64,000 nt of DNA from Tranquillimonas alkanivorans (GCF_900115595.1 NZ_FOXA01000008.1:62001-126000); one strand, 5' to 3'. Positions 51,811-62,195 are shown, counted from the first letter of the stretch. A program made the numbers and translations. The notes: generated by a model not told the origin, from the letters alone.

Positions 51811-52971
51811 TCAGCTCAGCTCGAACACCTTGACCTGCGCGCCGTTGGCGATCAGGCCGATCTCCCCCCGGCACAGGCGCACGGCGTCCTCACCGAACAC
51901 CTTGTTGCGCCAGCCGCGAAGCGCCTGAACCTGCCGCTCTCCGGCGGCAATGGCGTCGAGATCGGCGGAGGTCGCGATCAGCTTCTGCGCCACGCCCGTG
52001 GCCTCGGATTTGGCCTTGAGCAGAACGCGCAGCAGGTCGGCCAGCGCCGGGTTCACCTGGAGCTTGTCGCGCGACCGGTCGACTTCGGGGAACTGGGCCG
52101 GCGGCGTCTCGAGCCCGGTCTTCACGGCCTGCAGGATACCCTCCGCGATGTCGCCCCGCCGCGCCTCGCGCAGAAGCAGGCGCGAGCGGCCCAGCTCTTC
52201 CATGCTCTGCGGCTTGGTCGAGGCCAGCTCCAGCAACGCATCGTCCTTGTAAACACGGCTGCGCGGGATGTTGCGCGACTGGGCATAGACCTCGCGGAAC
52301 TTCGCCAGCTCCTTGACCACCGCCATGAACTTGCCCGAGTTGGTGCGCGTCTTGACGCGCTGCCACGCCTGCTCGGGATCGACGACATAGGTCGCGGGAT
52401 CCAGCAGCACCGACAGCTCTTCTTCCACCCACTCGGTCCGACCGGTCTTCTCAAGCTCGGCCGACAGCCATTCATAGATCACCCGCAGATGGGTGACGTC
52501 GGCGATGGCATAGGCCTTCTGCGCCTCGGTCAGCGGGCGGCGCGACCAGTCGGTGAAGCGCGAGGTTTTGTCCAGCGAGGCCTTCGCCACCTTGCGCACC
52601 AGCGTCTCGTAGCCCACCTGCTCGCCGAAGCCGCAGACCATGGCGGCGACCTGCGTGTCGAACAGCGGCTTTGGAAACACCCCGCCCTCGACATAGAAGA
52701 TCTCGAGATCCTGGCGCGCCGCGTGGAAGACCTTGACCACGCTCTCGTCGCGGAACAGGTCGTAAAGCGGATCGAGCGACAGGCCCGACGCCAGCGGATC
52801 GACCAGCACCGCGTCCCCGGCGCCGTCGCCCGAGATGGCGAGCTGCACAAGGCAAAGCTTCGAGTAATACGTCCGCTCTCTGAGGAATTCCGTATCGACG
52901 GTGACATACGGGCGGGTACGCGCGCGCTCGCAGAACTCGGCGAGCTCCTTCGTCGTGGTGATCGTGATCAT
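51811..52971 (-). CDS. rnd: Ribonuclease D
   Basis: 386 residues, 3'-5' exoribonuclease that trims tRNA precursors. DEDD exonuclease motifs: VTVDTEFLRERTYYSKLCLV (Exo I), VFHAARQDLEIFYVEGGVFP (Exo II) and AYAIADVTHLRVIYEWLSAE (Exo III, with Tyr). An HRDC domain follows (about 205-285; LAKFREVYAQSRNIPRSRVY). Start ATG at 52971. It is convergent with the lipoprotein gene. Confidence 0.95.
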   Translation of the reverse strand: MITITTTKELAEFCERARTRPYVTVDTEFLRERTYYSKLCLVQLAISGDGAGDAVLVDPLASGLSLDPLYDLFRDESVVKVFHAARQDLEIFYVEGGVFPKPLFDTQVAAMVCGFGEQVGYETLVRKVAKASLDKTSRFTDWSRRPLTEAQKAYAIADVTHLRVIYEWLSAELEKTGRTEWVEEELSVLLDPATYVVDPEQAWQRVKTRTNSGKFMAVVKELAKFREVYAQSRNIPRSRVYKDDALLELASTKPQSMEELGRSRLLLREARRGDIAEGILQAVKTGLETPPAQFPEVDRSRDKLQVNPALADLLRVLLKAKSEATGVAQKLIATSADLDAIAAGERQVQALRGWRNKVFGEDAVRLCRGEIGLIANGAQVKVFELS

Positions 52972-53044
52972 TCGGGCGGTTCTTGTCCTTTGTCGTTCTC
53001 CCGCGTGGGCGCGTCTTAGCAAATGACGCGCAAAAGGGAAGCGG

Positions 53045-53635
53045 TCAGGCGAGATCCAGCCGGCTGCGGTCGCCCTGGGCGAAGCGGCGCAGGACGGCGG
53101 GGTAAAGCCGGTGCTCCATCGTCAGCACCCGCGCGGCCAGCGTCCCGGCCGTGTCGTCCGGGCGCACCGGCACCCGCGCCTGCCCGAGGATCGGACCGTC
53201 GTCCAGCTCCGCCGTGACCTCGTGCACCGTGCAGCCCGCTTCCGTGTCCCCTGCCTCGAGCGCGCGGGCATGGGTGTGCAACCCGCGGTACTTCGGCAGG
53301 AGCGACGGGTGAATGTTCAGCATCCGCCCGGCGTAGCGGTCGATGAAACCGGGCGTGAGGATGCGCATGAAACCCGCGAGGCAGATGATGTCGGGCCCGG
53401 CGGCGTCGATGCATTCGGCCAGAGCGGCCTCGAACGCGGCGCGGTCGGTGTCGAAGGGACGGTGATCGACCGCCGCCGTCGGGATGCCCCGCGCCTCGGC
53501 CTTCCTCAGTCCGCCGGCCTGCGGATCGTTCGACGCCACCAGCACGGGCCGGGCCGGGTGGTCTCCGGTCATGCTGTCGACCAGCGCCAGCATGTTCGAC
53601 CCGCCGCCCGAGATCAGGATCGCGACGCGCTTCAC
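53045..53635 (-). CDS. purN: Phosphoribosylglycinamide formyltransferase PurN
   Basis: 196 residues; adds a formyl group from 10-formyl-tetrahydrofolate to GAR. Landmarks: [39 protein letters not shown], the catalytic [20 protein letters not shown] and the [13 protein letters not shown]. It overlaps purM by four bases (ATGA) and is translated after it, the usual purM-purN order. Confidence 0.97.
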   Translation of the reverse strand: MKRVAILISGGGSNMLALVDSMTGDHPARPVLVASNDPQAGGLRKAEARGIPTAAVDHRPFDTDRAAFEAALAECIDAAGPDIICLAGFMRILTPGFIDRYAGRMLNIHPSLLPKYRGLHTHARALEAGDTEAGCTVHEVTAELDDGPILGQARVPVRPDDTAGTLAARVLTMEHRLYPAVLRRFAQGDRSRLDLA

Positions 53636-54675
53636 GCAAGCGTCCCGTCATAGGACACGCCCTGCCCAGCCACCACCGTGCCCAGCCGGTGCACCGTCTC
53701 GCCCTCATCGGCCAATAACGCGGCCAGCGCGTCGGCGCGGTCGGCCGAGACGACGACGACCATCCCGATGCCCGCGTTGAATGTCTTGAGCAGTTCGTCC
53801 TGCGCCAGCCCGCCCTGCCCGGCCAGCCATCCGAAAACCGGCGGCAGCGGCCAGGCGCCCAGGTCGATGCGCGCGCCCAGCCCCTCGGGCAGCACGCGCG
53901 GCAGGTTCTCGGTCAGCCCGCCGCCGGTGATGTGCGCCAGCGCGTGCACGCCGCCTGCACGCACCGCCGCCAGCACCGGCTTGACGTAAAGCCGCGTCGG
54001 CGCCAGCAGCGCCTCGCCCAGCGTGCCGTCGCCGAAGGGGGACGCGTCGCCCCAACCCAGCCCCGACCGCTCGACCACCCGCCGCACCAGGGAATAGCCG
54101 TTCGAGTGCACGCCGTCCGAGGCCAGCCCCAGCAGCACGTCGCCCTCGGCCACGCCCTCGGGCAGTGCCGCGCCCCGCTCCATCGCACCCACGGCGAAGC
54201 CCGCAAGGTCGAAGTCGCCCGCGGCGTACATGCCCGGCATCTCGGCCGTCTCACCGCCGATCAGCGCGCAGCCCGAGCGCGCGCAGCCCTCGGCAATGCC
54301 CGAGACGATGCGTGCGGCGCTGTCGACCTCGAGCTTGCCGGTCGCGAAGTAATCGAGGAAGAACAGCGGCTCCGCGCCTTGGCAGACCAGGTCGTTGACG
54401 CACATCGCCACGAGGTCGATGCCGATCGTGTCGACATTGCCGGTGTCGATGGCGATCTTGAGCTTGGTGCCCACGCCGTCGGTCGCGGCCACCAGCACCG
54501 GGTCGTCGTAGCCAGCCGCCTTGAGGTCGAACAGCGCCCCGAAGCCGCCAAGCCCGGACATCACGCCGGGCCGCTTGGTTCGTGCCGCCTCGGGCTTGAT
54601 CCGGTCCACGAGCGCATTGCCCGCATCGATATCGACCCCTGCCTCGGCATAGGTCAGGCCGCTCTTCTCGGTCAT
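53632..54675 (-). CDS. purM: Phosphoribosylformylglycinamidine cyclo-ligase PurM
   Basis: 347 residues, AIR synthetase, ATP-dependent. Landmarks: [80 protein letters not shown] and [20 protein letters not shown]. Operon partner purN follows directly. With purC, purS and purQ elsewhere in the window the purine genes are scattered in at least two operons. Confidence 0.97.
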   Translation of the reverse strand: MTEKSGLTYAEAGVDIDAGNALVDRIKPEAARTKRPGVMSGLGGFGALFDLKAAGYDDPVLVAATDGVGTKLKIAIDTGNVDTIGIDLVAMCVNDLVCQGAEPLFFLDYFATGKLEVDSAARIVSGIAEGCARSGCALIGGETAEMPGMYAAGDFDLAGFAVGAMERGAALPEGVAEGDVLLGLASDGVHSNGYSLVRRVVERSGLGWGDASPFGDGTLGEALLAPTRLYVKPVLAAVRAGGVHALAHITGGGLTENLPRVLPEGLGARIDLGAWPLPPVFGWLAGQGGLAQDELLKTFNAGIGMVVVVSADRADALAALLADEGETVHRLGTVVAGQGVSYDGTLA

Positions 54676-54802
54676 CCCGGCATCCCCTCAGATCGCGTTC
54701 GCGCGCGCCCCGCGCTTATCCGATCCGCCCGCGCAGGGCAACGCGCCCCGCACCCGAACCGCTTGACCGCCCCGGCGGCTCTGCTAAGCACGGGGTCGGT
54801 CA

Positions 54803-54879
54803 GGGCCTGTAGCTCAATTGGTTAGAGCAGAGCGCTCATAACGCTTTGGTTGGGGGTTCGAGTCCCTCCGGGCCTACCA
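54803..54879 (+). tRNA. tRNA with CAT anticodon (elongator Met or lysidine-type Ile2)
   Basis: 77 bases including CCA. D-arm AGCTCAATTGGTTAGAGC, anticodon arm AGCGCTCATAACGCT with CAT, T-arm GGGGGTTCGAGTCCCTC, acceptor GGGCCTG paired with CGGGCCT (G1-U72 wobble). Normal pairing at the stem end excludes initiator tRNA. Met versus Ile2 cannot be settled by eye. Confidence 0.93.
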
Positions 54880-54922
54880 ACAAATCAAGTACTCACGCGA
54901 AGCTCCCTAGCCTGCTTGAAGT

Positions 54923-55126
54923 TCACCCGTGCTCCGACACCGTCGGCATCCGTTGTATTGTGCCGAACTTGGACGGCATGTAGTCGGGAGGTACGGCTAT
55001 GGTCTGAGCGAGCGGCACCCAGTTCCACGGGAGCAGGTCGTCGAGGCGGTTGATCTTGTGGTCGCCGATCCGGGCGAGGATGTCGGCGAGGCAGGCTTCG
55101 GGACTGGCGACCTTGCAGCGGCTGGC
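54923..55126 (-). mobile_element. IS66-family transposase C-terminal relic
   Basis: The minus-strand frame [20 protein letters not shown] then [16 protein letters not shown] matches the C-terminal end of IS66-type transposases, ending at a TGA at 54923. No start or DDE domain remains. It fills most of the 317-base interval between the CAT-anticodon tRNA and speA. Just beyond it, 55150-55180 resembles a degraded copy of the tRNA 3' end. Confidence 0.7.
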
Positions 55127-55196
55127 CCAGCTAAGCCGCTGAAATCATTCATTGGGGCTCACTCCCTCCCGGCCGACCAGACACGCGCCGCATTCC

Positions 55197-57086
55197 TCAC
55201 TCGTAATACGTGTACCCGTTGATGCTGCTGCGGTAGGCTTCGATCAGTTGCCGGCCCTCGGAGGCGTCGAGCTTGCGGTTCGAGATGGCGCGGTCGACGG
55301 CGCGGCGGAAGCCGTCCATGCAGTCGCGCGGGTTGTACTCGACGTAGCTGAGCACCTCGCCGATCGTGTCGCCCTCGACCTCCTCGATCAGGTCGAACTC
55401 GCCGTTCTCGCGCAGCTCGATCGTGGCGACGTTGGTGTCGCCGAAGAGGTTGTGCAGGTCACCCAGGGTTTCCTGGTACGCGCCGACGAAAAAGGTACCA
55501 AAGAGATAGCGCTCGTCGGGCCGGATATCGTGAACGGGCAGCGTGGCCGAGACGCGGTCGGCCAGGATGAAGCGGTCGATCTTGCCGTCCGAGTCGCAGG
55601 TGATGTCCGACAGGATCGCGCGCCGGTCCGGCACCTCGTTCAGGCGTTGCAGCGGCACCAGCGGGTGAAGCTGGTCGATCGCCCAGACGTCGGGCAGCGA
55701 CTGGAAGAGCGAGAAGTTGCAGTGCAGGATGTCCGCCGTGCTTTCGAGCTGCGCGACGAGGTCGGGAGAGCCGCCGGTCTCTTCCGCAAGCCGCCGGATG
55801 CGCGACATCAGGCGCAGGTATATTCGTTCGCCCCGCGCCACCTGACGCAGGCCGATGGTGCCGCGGCGAAACAGCGCCCTGAGTTCGTTGCGGTAGTAGC
55901 TCGCGTCGTTGACGCACTCCTGCAGCCGCCCCTCGACCACGTAGTCCCCGATCCCGGCGAGGTCCGCGACCAGGTGGTGGTCGTCCGGTTCGGGCGCCGG
56001 CGCGGTTTCGACGTCGAACAGCGTCGCCTCGAGCACGTCGAAGACCAGCACCGACGACATCGCCACCACCGCACGGCCGCTCTCCGTAACGAGAGTCGGA
56101 TGCTCCACGCCGGCTTCGTCCATGGCATAGCGCACCGTTTCGACGATGCTCGCGCAGTACTCCTTAACCGAGTAGTTCACCGAGCTCTCGGTCGCCTTCA
56201 TCTCGCCGGTATAGTCGACGCCCAGACCGCCGCCGAGATCGAGATGGGTCAGCGGCACCCCTTCGGCCAGAAGCTCGGTGAAGTAGCGGCAGGCCTCGGT
56301 TGCGGCGCGGCGCACGTCGTTGACGTCGGGGATCTGCGAGCCGAGGTGCGAGTGCTGAAGCTTGAGGCAATGCAGAAGCCCCGCCTCCTTCAGCCGGTCT
56401 ACCGATGTCACGAGCTGCTCGCTGTTGAGCCCGAAGGCCGATCGGTCGCCGGAACTGGCGGCCCACGCTCCGCCGATCTGGTTGGTCAGCTTGACCCGGA
56501 CGCCCAGAAGCGGGTCCACGTCCAGCTCGCCGGCCACGCGGATCGCGATCTCGACCTCGTTGAGGCTTTCCAGGACGATGACAGTGTTGAAGCCCAGCTT
56601 GCGCGACAGGATGGCGAGGCGGACGAACTCCTCGTCCTTGGTGCCGTTGCAGACGATGAGCGCGTCGTGCGGCAGCGGCTGGCTGAGCGCGATGACCAGC
56701 TCGGGCTTCGAACCGGCCTCGAGCCCGAAGCCGAAGGGTTGCCCGTATTCCACGATGCGCCGGACGATCTGCGCCTGCTGGTTCACCTTGATCGGGAAGA
56801 CGCCGCGATAGGCGCCGCGATAGCCGGCCTCGGCGATGGCGTCGCCGAAACTTTCGTTCACCCGCCGCACCCCGTGTTCCAGGAACGACGCGACCCGCAG
56901 CAGCACGGGCGTCTGCACGCCCCGCGCGCCCAGCGCCTCGACGACCTTCGGCAGGCTTACCGCGTGCGTCGACTCTGACAGCGGGTTGCGGATGCCGATG
57001 TCGCCGGTCTCCAACACCTCCACCAATCCCTTGCCCCAGCGCTCCACGCCGTAGACCCGGTGCGGCCCGTCGATCTCGTCCCGCAT
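55197..57086 (-). CDS. speA: Biosynthetic arginine decarboxylase SpeA
   Basis: 629 residues, PLP enzyme making agmatine from arginine for polyamine synthesis. PLP lysine in YRGVFPIKVNQQAQIVRRIV; also GFGLEAGSKPELVIALSQPL, LKLQHSHLGSQIPDVNDVRR, HLDLGGGLGVDYTGEMKATE and the C-terminal ITCDSDGKIDRFI with VGAYQETLGDLHNLFGDTNV. Full length for the fold-III SpeA family. The gene ends 70 bases from the IS66 relic but appears complete. Confidence 0.96.
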   Translation of the reverse strand: MRDEIDGPHRVYGVERWGKGLVEVLETGDIGIRNPLSESTHAVSLPKVVEALGARGVQTPVLLRVASFLEHGVRRVNESFGDAIAEAGYRGAYRGVFPIKVNQQAQIVRRIVEYGQPFGFGLEAGSKPELVIALSQPLPHDALIVCNGTKDEEFVRLAILSRKLGFNTVIVLESLNEVEIAIRVAGELDVDPLLGVRVKLTNQIGGAWAASSGDRSAFGLNSEQLVTSVDRLKEAGLLHCLKLQHSHLGSQIPDVNDVRRAATEACRYFTELLAEGVPLTHLDLGGGLGVDYTGEMKATESSVNYSVKEYCASIVETVRYAMDEAGVEHPTLVTESGRAVVAMSSVLVFDVLEATLFDVETAPAPEPDDHHLVADLAGIGDYVVEGRLQECVNDASYYRNELRALFRRGTIGLRQVARGERIYLRLMSRIRRLAEETGGSPDLVAQLESTADILHCNFSLFQSLPDVWAIDQLHPLVPLQRLNEVPDRRAILSDITCDSDGKIDRFILADRVSATLPVHDIRPDERYLFGTFFVGAYQETLGDLHNLFGDTNVATIELRENGEFDLIEEVEGDTIGEVLSYVEYNPRDCMDGFRRAVDRAISNRKLDASEGRQLIEAYRSSINGYTYYE

Positions 57087-57372
57087 GTCGTCTCCTCCTT
57101 CGCCGTGGGGCTGTGGGTGTCTGTCCAGACCACACTAGAGGGACTGGCGGCGGGGTCCACCCGATCGGCTTTCGGCAGCCGGGCGAAGAGGCCCCAAGCG
57201 GCGACCGCTTGTTCCTCGCTCAGCGCCATCGCCGGAACGCGATGTGGATGACGCCCTCCCGAAGCGCAGGCGCCGCCTCACGCGGGCGGATCATGGTAAG
57301 GGTGCGCTCGGCCGCGGAACTCTGCTGTCCAAGCCGAACCTGGCCGCTCGAGCCTCGCCGCCGGCCGACCGC
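57087..57372 (-). other. Interval upstream of speA without a supported gene
   Basis: 286 bases between speA and the SpoIIAA-like gene. Open frames occur on both strands because of GC content but show no conserved motif or good ribosome site. I see no clear terminator or promoter pair. Confidence 0.3.
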
Positions 57373-57759
57373 TCACACCGGGCGGGCTCCCACGAACGCC
57401 CAGGCGGCGTCCTCATCTTCCTGCGGGAACGTCTTCGCATCCACAGGGATGACGCGGCCGAAGCTTTCGATCATCGTCTGCGCGACCTTCGGCCCCCCCA
57501 CGACGGCGTAACGGTCCACGTTGGTGATCGAGCGCAGGTCGGCCTTCATCGACTGGCTGCCATAGCCGATGGCGGCGTCCCCCAGGTCGAAGTCCTCGAG
57601 CAAGAACAGCACGTTGACGCCCTGATGGGTGTCGAAGGCCGCGTTCATTTCGGCGGCCATCTTCTCCATGCCCTCGCGGTTGAGCTGCCCGGTGACGCGG
57701 AAGGCATAGACGTCGGGGCGGTCTGTGGCGATGCGGGTGACGCCGGCAGGCAGGTCCAT
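57373..57759 (-). CDS. SpoIIAA-like (STAS-related) protein
   Basis: 128 residues. The strand-helix pattern (YAFRVTGQLNREGMEKMAAE, VNVLFLLEDFDLGDAAIGYG, RYAVVGGPKVAQTMIESFGR) matches the SpoIIAA-like family, which has a STAS-type fold and may bind lipids or act in regulation. Start ATG at 57759 follows GGAGGAGGCACC. It is divergent from the CYP152-type gene. Confidence 0.85.
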   Translation of the reverse strand: MDLPAGVTRIATDRPDVYAFRVTGQLNREGMEKMAAEMNAAFDTHQGVNVLFLLEDFDLGDAAIGYGSQSMKADLRSITNVDRYAVVGGPKVAQTMIESFGRVIPVDAKTFPQEDEDAAWAFVGARPV

Positions 57760-57891
57760 CGGTGCCTCCTCCATTCGGGTGTCTCGCCCGCTCAACACCC
57801 GCCGCACCGCCGCCGTTCCGCCCCCTCCACCGGCAACCGAGTGGGCCGCCGCCGCGTTGGCGCGACAGCGCCAGCAGAGACAGGAGCAACC

Positions 57892-59118
57892 ATGTCGCAG
57901 ATGCCGACCGAGACCGCGCCCGACAGCACCATCCCCTTCCGGGCCGACCCCTACCGGTTCATCTCGAAGCGCTGCGCCGCGCACGGCAGCGACGCCTTCG
58001 AGGGGCGGCTACTGCTGGAGAAGACGATCTTCCTGCATGGCCCCGAGGCGGCCGAGCTTTTCTATGACCAGTCCCGCTTCCGCCGAGCCGACGCCTTTCC
58101 CTCGCGCATCAAGAAGCTGATGTTCGGGCTCGGCGGCGTGCAGGGGCTTGACGGGGCGGCGCACGTGCACCGAAAGGCGATGCACCTGTCGATCATGACC
58201 GAGAACAACATGGACCGGCTCGAACCGCTGCTCGCCGCGCGGCTGCGCGCCCGCGTCCCCGTCTGGCGCGAGGCGGGCGAGGTGGCGCTGCATTCCGAGT
58301 TGCTCCAGGTCGCCGCCGAGGCCGCGGCGGAGTGGGCCGGAGTTCCGCCCGAGGCCGACATGAACCTGCGCCGTCGCCAGATGCAGGCCATGTTCGAGCA
58401 CGCGGGCTCCGTCGGCCCGGTTTACATGCGCGCGCGTCTGCAACGGCGGCGGGCCGATGCCTGGGCGCACGACCTGATCGCCCGCACCCGCGCCGGCGAG
58501 ATCGCCCCGCGCCAGGGCAGCGCGCTCGACGTCATCGCCGGTTGGCATGACCCCGAGGGGCAGCCCCTGCCCGCCGATGTCGCCGGGGTCGAGCTTCTCA
58601 ACGTCCTGCGGCCCACCACGGCCGTCGGCGTCTTCCTCGTCTTCGTGGTCCACGCGCTGGCCACGGACGGGGTCCATCCGCGCACCGACGAGGAGGTGCG
58701 CCGCTTCGTGCTGGAGATCCGCCGCCACTACCCGTTCTTCCCCGCCGTCGGCGCGCGGACCACGCGCGAGTTCGAGTGGAAGGGCCTGCCGTTCCCCGAG
58801 GGCCGGCTGGTCCTGCTCGACATCTGGGGCACGAACCGCGACCCGCGCACATGGTCGGCCCCGGACGATTTTCGCCCCGAGCGGTTCGCCCATCGCAAGC
58901 CCGGCCCGTTCGAGATGATCCCGCAGGGCGGCGGCGACCACCCGCACAACCACCGCTGCTCGGGCGAGTGGATCACCGAGCGGATGATGGCCGTGACGAC
59001 CCGCTTCTTCGTCGAGGAACTGGAATGGGACGCGCCCGAGCAGGACCTGTCGCTGGCCTATGGCGAGCTTCCGGCGCGGCCGCGGGACGACATGCGCATC
59101 AGCCTTCACCCCGCGTGA
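57892..59118 (+). CDS. CYP152-type cytochrome P450 peroxygenase
   Basis: 408 residues. The heme loop PQGGGDHPHNHRCSGEWITE, with its cysteine, and the I-helix stretch LLNVLRPTTAVGVFLVFVV containing Arg-Pro match CYP152 fatty-acid peroxygenases, which use hydrogen peroxide instead of a reductase to hydroxylate or decarboxylate fatty acids. In CYP152 the Arg of RP binds the substrate carboxylate. The usual I-helix acid-threonine pair is absent, as expected. Start ATG at 57892 has CAGGAGCAACC upstream. A hairpin follows the stop. Confidence 0.9.
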   Translation: MSQMPTETAPDSTIPFRADPYRFISKRCAAHGSDAFEGRLLLEKTIFLHGPEAAELFYDQSRFRRADAFPSRIKKLMFGLGGVQGLDGAAHVHRKAMHLSIMTENNMDRLEPLLAARLRARVPVWREAGEVALHSELLQVAAEAAAEWAGVPPEADMNLRRRQMQAMFEHAGSVGPVYMRARLQRRRADAWAHDLIARTRAGEIAPRQGSALDVIAGWHDPEGQPLPADVAGVELLNVLRPTTAVGVFLVFVVHALATDGVHPRTDEEVRRFVLEIRRHYPFFPAVGARTTREFEWKGLPFPEGRLVLLDIWGTNRDPRTWSAPDDFRPERFAHRKPGPFEMIPQGGGDHPHNHRCSGEWITERMMAVTTRFFVEELEWDAPEQDLSLAYGELPARPRDDMRISLHPA

Positions 59119-59122
59119 GCGG

Positions 59123-59143
59123 GGGCCGGGACCTGCCCGGCCC
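59123..59143 (+). terminator. Hairpin between the converging CYP152-type and gap genes
   Basis: GGGCCGGG and CCCGGCCC form an eight-base-pair perfect stem with a five-base loop, lying in the 37 bases between two converging stop codons. No T-run, so strength is uncertain; symmetric placement suggests it serves both genes. Confidence 0.55.
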
Positions 59144-59155
59144 ACCGCTGTCGTC

Positions 59156-60166
<1,011 letters not shown>

Positions 60167-60268
60167 GATCTCTCTCCTCGTGTCCGGCCCGGCGCGGGCG
60201 GCTCATCCGCCCCGCGGGGACTTGGTCGCTACTCTGTTACTTTTGTCTCCGAGGTCAACCGGATGGCG

Positions 60269-60409
60269 CTAACGCCAGAAGGCGATCGCGTTGGTCAGGT
60301 CCACGAACCTGCGGGCGAGGAAGATGTGCGCGTCGAGCCCCAGCCAGAAGTTGAGCGCGAGCGCCGCCAGGATCAGCGCCCCCAGCCCGGCGGCGACGGA
60401 ATTTGTCAT
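60269..60409 (-). CDS. Small single-span membrane protein
   Basis: 46 residues from the ATG at 60409, after GGGGATACG. It has a hydrophobic helix (GLGALILAALALNFWLGLDA) then a basic-aromatic segment (HIFLARRFVDLTNAIAFWR). It is co-directional with and upstream of gap by about 100 bases. Family unknown. Confidence 0.65.
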   Translation of the reverse strand: MTNSVAAGLGALILAALALNFWLGLDAHIFLARRFVDLTNAIAFWR

Positions 60410-60628
60410 GTCGTATCCCCGTGTTGCGCCCCGACCATGCCAGAGCGCGCGCCGCCGCGCCAGAACGGGCGGCGGCACGAGGGCGGCGAGCACGCGCGGA
60501 AGACCGCCGGAAACCATGCTTTCGCTGCATAGCAGCATGGCGAAAATGGGCGTTGTTGCGCGCTAACACCGTCGCCAACTTACGGGTCGAGGAGGACGAC
60601 ACACACCCCCTGCAAGGGACCGACGACG

Positions 60629-60790
60629 ATGACCTTCCTGCAAGAGTACAAAGCCCGCGCCCGCAAGCGCGCCGCCTATCGCCGCACCGTGGCCGAGATC
60701 CGCTCGATGCCGCTCGACGTGGCGCTGGACCTCAACATCTATCCCGGCGACGCGCACCGCATCGCGCGGCAGGCCGTCTACGGCGCCTGA
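60629..60790 (+). CDS. DUF1127-like small protein, copy 1
   Basis: 53 residues. The core YRRTVAEIRSMPLDVALDLN followed by IYPGDAHRIARQAVYGA matches small DUF1127-type proteins of alphaproteobacteria, several of which bind RNA and affect phosphate or nitrogen metabolism. Start ATG at 60629 has CAAGGGACC upstream. A second copy follows about 110 bases later. Confidence 0.7.
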   Translation: MTFLQEYKARARKRAAYRRTVAEIRSMPLDVALDLNIYPGDAHRIARQAVYGA

Positions 60791-60901
60791 CCGCGCCCTG
60801 CGGGCACCGCATACCAGCCAGACATCCGCGCCGCGTGTGAGTTGGGCCACGGCCCCTACCTCGGCGACGCAACACCGCCAGACCCGAAGGGAGACGGCAG
60901 C

Positions 60902-61066
60902 ATGAAGACCATGATCCACAGCCTCCGCGCCGCCGCAGCGCGCCGCGCCGCATATAAGCGCACCCGCCGCGAGATCGCGTCGATGCCGCTGGGCGTCGCC
61001 CACGACCTCGACATCGATCCGACGCAAAGCAGCGTCATCGCGCGGAACGTCGTCTATGGCCGGTAA
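60902..61066 (+). CDS. DUF1127-like small protein, copy 2
   Basis: 54 residues. YKRTRREIASMPLGVAHDLD then IDPTQSSVIARNVVYGR aligns with copy 1 over its whole second half, showing a tandem duplication. Start ATG at 60902 follows GGGAGACGGC. Both copies are Arg-rich and may act through RNA binding, by analogy with studied DUF1127 proteins. Confidence 0.7.
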   Translation: MKTMIHSLRAAAARRAAYKRTRREIASMPLGVAHDLDIDPTQSSVIARNVVYGR

Positions 61067-61132
61067 CTCCGGCCCGACGGACAACACCGACGACTGAGAC
61101 GGGCGTGCCGCATGGGCGCGCCCGTCGCCGTT

Positions 61133-61621
61133 TCAGCGGAACTTCTGTTGGAGCGCGGCGCGCACGGGCGGCGTGACGAACTTCGACACGTCGCCGTTGA
61201 GCCGCGCGATTTCCTTCACCAGCTTCGACGCGATCGCCTGGTGCTGCGCGTCGGCCATCAGGAACACCGTCTCAACGCTGTCGTCGAGCGCGCGGTTCAT
61301 GCCCACCATCTGGTACTCGTACTCGAAATCCGAGACCGCGCGCAGGCCGCGGACGATCAGGCTCGCGCCCACGTCGCGCGCCGCGTCGATCAGCAGGTTC
61401 TCGAACGGGTGGACGACGATCTCGGTCCCGTGCTTCTGAAGACCCGCGCAGGCCGTCTGGATCATGTCGACCCGCTCCTCCAGCGAAAACAGCGGGCCCT
61501 TGTCCCGGTTTATCGCGACGCCGATCACCAGCCGGTCCACCATCGCGCAGGCGCGACCAATGATGTCGAGATGCCCCAGCGTGACCGGGTCGAACGTCCC
61601 CGGATAAAGGCCGATGCGCAT
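61133..61621 (-). CDS. coaD: Phosphopantetheine adenylyltransferase CoaD
   Basis: 162 residues; transfers AMP to 4'-phosphopantetheine in coenzyme A synthesis. The nucleotidyltransferase motif GLYPGTFDPVTLGHLDIIGR (with the T/H-x-G-H element) and LIVRGLRAVSDFEYEYQMVG are diagnostic. Start ATG at 61621. Length is typical. Confidence 0.97.
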   Translation of the reverse strand: MRIGLYPGTFDPVTLGHLDIIGRACAMVDRLVIGVAINRDKGPLFSLEERVDMIQTACAGLQKHGTEIVVHPFENLLIDAARDVGASLIVRGLRAVSDFEYEYQMVGMNRALDDSVETVFLMADAQHQAIASKLVKEIARLNGDVSKFVTPPVRAALQQKFR

Positions 61622-61703
61622 GTGCCGCCCCCTCTCTCGTGCCCGCGCGCACGCAACTATATTGCGCCCTGGCGCGCAAGGGGTGAATCGGCAGCCGGAC
61701 CGC

Positions 61704-62138
61704 TCAGTGGCCCATTACCATGTCCTGAAGCGCGTCGCGCTCCATCGACAGCTCGGACAGGCGCGCCTTGACCACGTCCCCGATCGAGATCAAGCCCACC
61801 ATTTCGCTGCCGTCCATCACCGGGATGTGGCGGAACCGGCCCTCGGTCATCTTCGCCAGTACGGCGTCGGCGGTCTCGTCCCGCGTGCAGCCCACGAGCT
61901 CCCGCGTCATCATCTCGTCCACCGTGTCGCCCAGGCAGGTCGGGCCGCGGCGGCCCAGCTCGCGCACGATGTCACGCTCGGACAGGATCCCCTCGGGGTG
62001 CGTGCCGTCCTTCGAGATGACGACTGCGCCGATCCGCCGCTCGGCCAGGAGCGCGGCGGCGTCCGACACGCTGGTGCCCGGCGCGAGCGTGACCACGCCC
62101 GTGTCCGACTTCGACTTCAGGATCTGGTGAACCAGCAT
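61704..62138 (-). CDS. CBS domain protein
   Basis: 144 residues made of two CBS motifs (about 1-65 and 72-140): VVTLAPGTSVSDAAALLAER with GILSERDIVRELGRRG, and VGCTRDETADAVLAKMTEGR with RHIPVMDGSEMVGLISIGDV. Such pairs bind adenosyl ligands and sense energy state. Start ATG at 62138 has GAGGAGAGGCC upstream. Its target is unknown. Confidence 0.92.
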   Translation of the reverse strand: MLVHQILKSKSDTGVVTLAPGTSVSDAAALLAERRIGAVVISKDGTHPEGILSERDIVRELGRRGPTCLGDTVDEMMTRELVGCTRDETADAVLAKMTEGRFRHIPVMDGSEMVGLISIGDVVKARLSELSMERDALQDMVMGH

Positions 62139-62195
62139 CGCGGCCTCTCCTCGCTTTGACCTCAAGTGAAGCGTCCTCCGCTGCGCCCCGCGCTG

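Noticed and set aside
57087-57229. Minus-strand small gene (MALSEEQAVAAWGLFARLPK...) ahead of speA
   Set aside because: The frame runs out of phase into speA, and there is no convincing ribosome site or conserved motif.
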